Below, piece by piece: positions 56,869 to 64,000 of a stretch of DNA of 64,000 nt. Location of the stretch: contig NC_089192.1 in assembly GCF_947507565.1 (NCBI RefSeq), forward strand, positions 2,042,690 to 2,106,689, written 5' to 3'. How positions within the stretch are numbered: the stretch's first letter is position 1; every line of letters begins with the position of its first letter. Both the position numbers and the translations under genes were made by a program. This DNA comes from Oscarella lobularis (lineage: Eukaryota > Porifera > Homoscleromorpha > Homosclerophorida > Oscarellidae). Under the pieces are notes generated by a model, which did not search any database, was not told the DNA's origin, and saw only the letters and a program-made list of their open reading frames with translations.

Positions 56869-58280
56869 GTATGGTTTTCGTTTTTTGGCAGAGTGGCAAG
56901 TTCGCGCGAACCATTCATTGTTCGCTCCTCAACTGTCCGTCTTGGCGTCGGCGAAGTTCTACGCTTAACGGGTACTCGACATCGTCGCTCTGCTTGTGGC
57001 TCCATCGCACCATCGTGTATTATCCAGAATGCGTTCATGCCTCATATAGCTTTACGATAACTCGCGCGAGTCTATTAATTAAATAGAAAACTTCTATTAT
57101 ATGGATTCTCAGCTCGAATCGATGCTTGCGCGTCACTGCTGGTCCTGTTGAAGTAGAACATTGCTATGGGGCCGAGAAAAGGAACGTCTTTCTTGAGTGC
57201 GAAAACAGCTCGAAGGTCGATTTCTACTAGACGATCCTCCCAAAACTGTTCTGTCTCGCTCTTACTAGTCATACTGCTTCTCAGTTTTTTGTTCGTAACC
57301 ACCTGCGTACCGTAAGAGCAAACTGAATGAAGTTATGCCTCCAAACGACGGTTTTTCCTCATTGGAGCCCCGATTTTCAAACAACTCGCTGAAGGCAATA
57401 TCTCTCATGCGGTAAACCTGCTACGCCAGTTGCATCGACGAAGAATCCTTCTTCGCGATCGAAAAAGCTAGTAAAGTTCGTCACGTGACGAAGACAAGTC
57501 GAGTCCCGTAGTCCGGGTTAGTCTGGACGAAGTGTCTCTTTGTCTCAGTAATCTCAGAGAACTCAGCTCGCTGCACGCTCACCGCACCGACTTCTTTGCC
57601 TCTTTGAAGCGCAAGCAGCCCAAGTAAACCGATTTCGCACACTCACTATTTGGATGTCCATATACCACTGTCGCTTTTGTTGATGCTCTGGTACATATGA
57701 GTGATTGGACCCGGTATATATAGTTACCAGAATTTGTAGACACCAGACGCAACGTTGCTGTACGTCTTAGACTATTGAGAATGCGTGGTGGCGTCTTCCT
57801 TTCCTTCGGGTAACAGCCGACGGCGTGAATAATTCGCCGCGGCATTTCGTTTCAGTGAGTCTACGCCCCGCCCCGCTTTTAGTCTATGTTATCAATCCAT
57901 GCATTAGGCTAATTCAATCAAGATCTGTTAATTTTAGCGGTACTGAACGCCTTCCTTAGTGTAACAGCCGAAAGCGTGAATAATTCGCCGCGGCATCTCG
58001 TTGCAGTGAGTCTACGCCCAGCTTTTAGCCTAATACGTTATCAAACCATGCATTAGGCTAATTCATGCAAGATCTGTTTTAGCGGTACTGAACGCCCCTG
58101 CCATTTTTCCTTACTTCGACGCCTTTGGATATCACGATATCTCAGAAAAAAAACCGTTTAGAGCCGTTTAGAGTGCCCCATTCAGATCGAACGATCGAAC
58201 TGATAGAGATTACGGTCTTTGTAAACTTCGCTAACTGACGCGGTAAGTTTACATTCGATCGCAGGGAGGTCGAGCGCGAA
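56869..58280 (+). repeat. Duplicated block, copy A (R4 + R5)
   Basis: 56869-57590 matches 59637-59855 plus 60408-60905 (GGCGAAGTTCTACGCTTAACG, here shortened; ATCCAGAATGCGTTCATGCC; TAGTCCGGGTTAGTCTG). 57600-58280 matches 62410-62950. Within it, a unit of about 140 bp (AATAATTCGCCGCGGCAT ... GCGGTACTGAACGCC) is doubled at 57808-57948 and 57962-58096. A minus-strand exon-like frame at 57075-57302 (FALKKDVPFLGPIAMFYFN) differs from its copy mainly by conservative changes. Confidence 0.85.
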
Positions 58281-58468
58281 TAACTTTAGGCATTCGAGAA
58301 GGTCTTGTCCAGCTCCCTCGCTTAGATTGAGCAGATCGAGTATTGCAAAAGGGTGGAAAAGCTCGGTTTCGGTTTACGGCGAAGAATCACGAACAGGCTT
58401 CGCCCCCTGTCTTCATCGGATTCTCGAAAAGTTCACCGTAGAGACTGCAGTCAATGCACCCTTTAGCG

Positions 58469-58543
58469 AGCCTGTGACCAGACCTTCTCCCTTGACCCCG
58501 AGCCCGTTATACGTGATCAAGGGAGAAGGTCTGGTCACAGGCT
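58469..58543. mobile_element. Foldback MITE-like element, 75 bp, 11-bp target duplication
   Basis: Perfect 27-bp inverted arms (58469-58495 and 58517-58543) flank a 21-bp loop. Ends are AGCCTGTGACC...GGTCACAGGCT, matching the AGCCT...AGGCT ends and G(A)CC core of the 24382 element. Flanks ACCCTTTAGCG (58458-58468) and ACCCTTTAGCC (58544-58554) are an 11-bp duplication with one mismatch. Confidence 0.8.
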
Positions 58544-58599
58544 ACCCTTTAGCCAACAACTTATCCAGCAGTTCGCTATGAAGAAGATTGGCTAGAAGA

Positions 58600-59630
58600 G
58601 GAATAGCTGTATCCAAACATGGCTGCGTGCGTTAGTCCCCTCTCCCGCTGAACATCCAGGATGTTTTGCGGTCGACGGCGTCAGCTGCGTGCCGACACAA
58701 AAGCTTACCGCGTGCGCGTTTGCGCTCTCACGCGAGCCGTCGAGGATCAGCTCGAACAATTGCGGTTTTATTGGAGCCACCCTGTCGGCATAGAAATGCG
58801 ATACGATGCCTTACAAATCGCAACGGAACGACCAAGCTAGGGCGCAAAACCAATTAGAAGAAAGGGAAAATATTTATTAGACGTACATTCGCTTGTGATA
58901 TAGCTTTAGCTTTAGGGGAACGACCTAAAAGCAACCGATATTTGATACAGGGCGTTGCTCTTCCAAGCGGCGTTCCGCCGACCGAAACGCCAATAACGCT
59001 TCTCTGCTCAAAATTCGGCCGTCGCAGAAGACAATTAACAGAACGCTGTCAGAGCGTCGACTGCGAAGTCGTGGTGCAAAGTCTTTTGTCTGATGAATGA
59101 ATTACCGCGTAATAACAAAGAGGAGGAGCAAGGGTAAGCTTCTTTAAGGAGTACCACAGATCACTAGCTATTTCATGAACGCCCTAAATGCATGACTAAA
59201 AGCGACCGACAATCGACATAGGGAGCAGCTCTTGCTTTGGGCAACCACCGATTGTGGATACAGGGCGTTGCTCTTTCAAGCGGATCGAGTCTTGCCGGCC
59301 GAAACGGCTTCTCTGTGCGTCATGCTGGGAAGAATCGGTGCATGTATGCTATTGGTACCGTTTCAATTCTGATAATTTAACAATTTCAAAGTGGAATTCC
59401 CGTCGCCTGCTGACGCTGCGTCGTACGTTTCCCGTTACAGACCACGTTCTTCTACCCTGACTCCGACCGTCCGCGCAGTCAACCTACTTTTGCTCACACA
59501 TTATGAGCGATTTTGGCAGCCCTGCAATGTTTGGGACCGTGCGTAGCGCGCGCGGGACCAAACGCAGGCTGGACCCTCGAGCCTACAGCACGCATGACTT
59601 GATATGGTTGCAGATTAAGGTGGTAGAGTT
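58600..59630. other. Intergenic with a short internal duplication
   Basis: GATACAGGGCGTTGCTCTT with CAAGCGG occurs at about 58947 and 59258. Otherwise no gene, domain or repeat is supported. Confidence 0.4.
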
Positions 59631-59636
59631 AGGTAT

Positions 59637-62600
59637 AGTTTTCGTTTTTTGGCTGTAGCCGCCATGCATGCTGCCATGCAGAGTGGCAAGCTTGCGCGAA
59701 CCATTGATTGTTCACTCCTCACTGTCCGTCTGACGTCGGCGAAGTTCTACGCTTAACGGGTGCTTGACATCTTCGTTCTGCTTGTGGCTTCATCGCACCA
59801 TCTGTAATATCCAGAATGCGTTCATGCCTCATAATTCGCGCTAGTCTGTTTTAATTAATAAGGTGCTCCTTAGATAGGACGGTTAGAAGAGAAAGACGAC
59901 GCCTTTTGTATCTACCGTTTGTGTTGTCGTTTCAGCTGCCAACGTAACTTCAAGCAAAAAAGCTACGCGAGTAAGAAGCACATGTCTTGGGCCATCTGAA
60001 TAGGAGGCTGCCTTTGATTACGCGTCCGATGATCATCAATTGGCAGGGTAATTGTCAGTTTGCAAGAAGTCTTAGGAATGGTTCTAAGTTGGGTTTCTTA
60101 GCCACACCCGCTGGCCGACGTGTGGCTTCGCAAAGAGGGATAGATGATGTGCGAGAGCGAGACTTACGAGCATTGACGTAGCCATTAAAAAACCAAAATA
60201 AAAATATAAATGAATAGTAATCTCAAGAAGCTTCTACGTGAAAAGATACAGTATTACTACGCGGAAAGATAGAGTGCGCGTATTTCTTGTTATATAGATC
60301 TCTTTTCTGGCGTTGCTTCCTTTCTAAAATCTACGTGCCACGAGGTTGGACAGGTGTGCGCGGCGAAGCTTCAAACGTACGTCTCTTCCAGCTCAGAATC
60401 CATAAATACAAGACTTCTACTATACGGATTCTGAGCTCGAATCGATGCTTGCACGTCACTGCCGGTCTTGTTGAAGTAGTACATTGCTTCGGGGCTGAGA
60501 TAAGGGACGTCTTTCTTGAGTGCGAAAACAGCGAGAGGTCGATTTCTACTAGACGATCCTCGCAAAACTGTTCTGTCTCGCTCTTACTTGTCATACTGCT
60601 TCTTAGTCTTTGTTCGTAACAACCTGCGTACCGTCAGAGCAAACTGAGTGAAGTTATGCCTCCAAACGACGGTTTTTCCCCATTGGAGCCCCGATTTCCA
60701 AACAACTCGCTGAAGGCAATATCTCTCATGCGGTAAACCTGTTACGCCAGTTGCATCGACGAAGAATCCTTCCTCGCGATCGAAAAAGCTAGTAAAGTTC
60801 GTCACGTGACGAAGACAAGTCGAGTCCCGTAGTCCGGGTTAGTCTGAACGAAGTAGCTCGCTGCACGCTCACCGCACCGACTTCTTTGCCTCTTTGAAGC
60901 GCAAGAAGCTCAGATTTGAACACGCCAATAGGTAAGTGCACGTTTCCCGTTTAGTTTTCGTCCGCGTCTCGACGCGGAGAACGACGTATAGCGTAGAAGC
61001 AATTCTGTTCCCTCTTTCTACTCTCCAATTTTTTTTCGCGACGCGCGCGTAATCCTTTCGCCATTTGTTGATCCCTTATCACGCGGACTCTCACTTAATT
61101 TGTTTCATTTCATTTCCTTCTTCTTGTTCTTTAGTTTCCCGACGAAAGAGCGAAGAAGAAACGAAGAAGAATGCCACGTGCCAGCGCGACGATCAGGTCA
61201 CCCATTTGGGCCCCACTTGGTGTAGGCGTGCACTTAAGGGGCTGTGCTCTCTGTGTCGTACACGGTGCCAAGTGTCTGCAATGCCACTGCCCACGCTCGA
61301 GGGCATAGAAAAATTTCCGACAGTCTAAACATTAGGTCTGATTCAAGGGCGGGTTGGGGTTCACGAGTGAGGACTGGTGGTCATTGCAGTGCTTGAAGCC
61401 CACTTGTTGTGTACGTTGCAGAGAGTGTAGTGGGACAACAAATCGATATAATGCAGTACAGTATTAGAACTTCCTCCCTTACGTGCTTGGTTTGCATCAC
61501 TACGTTAGTTTGCACGGGTCCTCTGCCTTTGCACTAAGGTTTTAGTTGGTGGCTGCTAGTAGGGTAGGGCGTTTTGTGTAGTAGGCTTGCAGCTTCCCCT
61601 CACGTACTTAGCTAGCAGCCGCTACGTGCTTTAGACCATTTTTCAGTGGATTTTCAGGTAATCTAGGTTGATTAGAATATGGGCATACTATAGGTCAATA
61701 GATTTATAAGGTAATCTAGGTTTTTATCACGTGCCTGCTGTTCTTTTCTAGGGTAGTGTAGTAGGTTTCTTATCTGCAGGTTTTTATTTCTTTCATAGGT
61801 TTTTATTTCTTTCTTAGGTTTTTATTTCTTTCAGGTTTTTATTTTTATTTTTTTACAAAATATTTCCATTCGATCGAAGACAAGTCGGATTCAATAGCAG
61901 CTTCAAGACCATTAGAACATTTGATGTCAGCTTCCACCTCCTACAGCTAAATCGTCGACTCACTTTTGCTGGGTTTGAATTCGAAGGCTGAAGAGGGCCC
62001 GAAAGAAAATTTGTTGCGTTATGGCGGTAGGAGAATGTCCCGGAAGATGTCGTTTCTCGTGTTACAGGCGCGAACGACTTACGGAATAAGGGCTCGGGCT
62101 GCTTCTTTGCCATGTCATCAGCACGACGTACGGGACTGTTTTCGTATCCGGGCTCTGGGCCTACTTTCTAAATCTTGCTCCATTCTACCTCTCCTTTGGC
62201 AGAGCGTACGCGAATGGTTCGTCAGCGTTGTCACTACAGCGTGCCCGTGCATCGCTTGCTTTTTTCCTGAAGGGGATCCTCGTTGTGGAGAACGCGCCTG
62301 GAAATTAAGCTTTCTCCCACGAAGAAGCCTATTGAAAGTTAGCCGTTCCCGCAGCTAGAGGAAACTGTTTCGCGTTTTCTTGCGTCACCCTTTGGCGTGC
62401 GCAGGGACGAACACGAAGCCGAAGTAAATCGATTTCGCACTGCCACACCCACTATTTGGACGTCCACACCCACTGGCCACCACGAAGCTACCGATTTCGC
62501 ACACCCACTATTTAGACGTTCACACCCACTGTCGCTTTTTTTGACGCTCTGGTACATATGAGCGATTGGACCCGATATAGTCACCGGAATTTGTTCCTAT

Positions 62601-62955
62601 TGACTATTGAGAATGCGTGGTAGCGTCTTCCTTTCGTTAGTGTAACAGCCGACGGCGCGAATAATTCGCCGCGGCATCTCGTTAGAGTGAGTCTACTCCG
62701 CCCCGCTTTTAGTCTATGTCATCAAACCATGCATTAGCTTAATTCAATCAAAATCTGATCTGTTTTATCCGTATTGAACGCCCCTGACATTTTCCTTACA
62801 GCTGCGTCTCGAAATTTGGATATCACCGCATCTCAGAAAAACCTTTTAGAGCCGTTTAGATTACCCCACTCATCGAACTGATAGAGATTACGGTCTTTGT
62901 AATCTTCGCTAACTGACGCGGGAAGTTTACATTCGATCCTAGGGAGGAGCGAGAA
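59637..62955 (+). repeat. Duplicated block, copy B, interrupted by two insertions
   Basis: Homologous to 56869-58280 in the same orientation, but with about 0.55 kb (59860-60405) and about 1.5 kb (60910-62405) of extra sequence. A stop and a one-base loss break the exon-like frames conserved in copy A. The 1.5 kb insert ends in AT-rich DNA with four copies of AGGTTTTTATTTCTTTC-like text at about 61778-61845. No gene is supported in the insert. Confidence 0.8.
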
Positions 62956-64000
62956 AGGCGTGGAAGCCGCGGGCGCCGGCCGCCGTGATATGCCGGTAGG
63001 AGGCGCGAGTAACTTGAATCGCCGCCGCATCTCATTTAGTGAGCCAACGCCCCGCTTCTAGGGTAACAACTAACAAAGCCGTCCCATCGTTCCGCCTCTA
63101 TGCTCGATCTGACGACTCAGTGTTACTGTTAGCAGGTAAAGAAGCGGCTGAACTGTTTTCGCTATACGAGTTCTCGAAAGTATAAAGTGTTTCGTGCAAA
63201 ATGTGCATGTCGCCACCAAGTTTAATTCTTCTCCACTTTGCTTCCAGCGACGCTACTCGGCTCGTATTCGGTGATTTTGGCTGATTTAGGGTTTTGCTCC
63301 GTAGAAACGCAAGGCCAACGTAGGAAAGAGCCTAAAAGGGCCTCATGCAGTTTCTGGGCGTGGTATATAAAAACGATCTTTCTAAAATGGAGCCCTATTC
63401 TTCGGTTTTGCCTCCTGCAGAGAGGTAAACAGTGGTCATCTCAGCACATGGCCGGCAGGCCGAGGCAAAGCGAAAAGCGGTATAGCGCACATGTAGCTGC
63501 TATGAATGGCTGTGTCCTGGTGATAGAGCCGTGAGGCGGTAAGGAATCATGGGTGATAGCATGCAGTGGGTGTGCTCATGCATGGTCGTGTACACTGTTA
63601 CTATTTAATTCTTTTTTGCGTGCGTACAGAACTTCTGCCATGAATGAATGAAACCTTTTTTTGGTAACGCGATTTCATATCGTCGGGGAGAGACTACTAG
63701 CCAGTACTAGCCACACTAAAATTTTCCCTGCGGAAAGATGGGTTTGCTCTACAAAAAATACGGGTTAGGGCGTAAAAACGTCATTTCGTAACGTAAACGC
63801 AAGTGCTCTATTTTGACGTCGAGTGCTTGACTTTGGCATCCCCTTTTTGGCTTCGCTCGAGATTTCGCCTTTGGGGCAACTTCACTGCGTAACTGATGCT
63901 CCCGATTGTCGTTGTTTACAGGCGAGGCTTTCCTAAAGGTGATTTTAGCCCGTGTATTGTGACTGCGAGATCAACATGACTTTGTTTGGTGCGGCCGAAG
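62955..64000. other. Right end of window, no supported gene
   Basis: A diverged fragment of the R5 unit (CGCCGCCGCATCTCATTTAG) lies near 63018. A plus-strand frame at 63238-63534 has no recognisable feature. Nothing else was identified. Confidence 0.35.

Overview
The window looks like nuclear DNA of an early-branching animal, most likely a sponge. Genes carry short GT-AG introns (mostly 45-90 bp) and typical metazoan extracellular modules (SRCR, sushi/CCP, calcium-binding EGF, LDLa, NTR). There is an insulin-receptor-type tyrosine kinase and an RNF213-type giant AAA+ protein. The species call is inference; a compact sponge genome such as a homoscleromorph would fit. No bacterial operons, rRNA, tRNA or CRISPR arrays were recognised. 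I built exon models by reading splice sites by eye and checking that phases agree.

Layout. 1-2502 (-): 5' part of a membrane protein with plant-type leucine-rich repeats, running off the left edge. 3.2-4.1 kb: remnants of duplicated sequence, including repeat R1. 4367-21544 (-): an RNF213-like gene of 5586 codons, almost all in one 16.7 kb exon. 21.5-23.0 kb: its upstream region, with interferon-response-like GAAANNGAAA motifs. 23.0-23.6 kb (-): a tentative small membrane-protein gene. 23.9-24.5 kb: a broken copy of the end of the 45.5 kb gene, carrying a foldback element with an 11-bp target duplication. 25092-28598 (-): secreted protein with seven SRCR domains and a sushi domain. 29.4-38.5 kb: broken leucine-rich/ankyrin genes, repeats and a minisatellite, plus two divergently transcribed small secreted peptides (33.7 and 35.1 kb). 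38.5-45 kb: repeat-rich DNA with one four-exon secreted protein (41636-42621, -). 45544-48267 (+): secreted or membrane-anchored CCP/EGF/LDLa/NTR mosaic protein. 49715-52370 (-): 13-exon insulin-receptor-class tyrosine kinase with a short ectodomain and two GC-AG introns. 54789-56639 (+): coiled-coil protein kinase with HGD/DLG motifs and a one-base frameshift. 56.9-63 kb: a block duplicated in direct orientation, with a second foldback element.

Together the recognisable genes are receptors, secreted adhesion or recognition proteins and an RNF213-type ATPase, which suggests sensing and innate-immune-like functions. Nothing in the sequence shows that they act in one pathway. The right third is dominated by dispersed repeats (families named R1-R7 here) and gene fragments.
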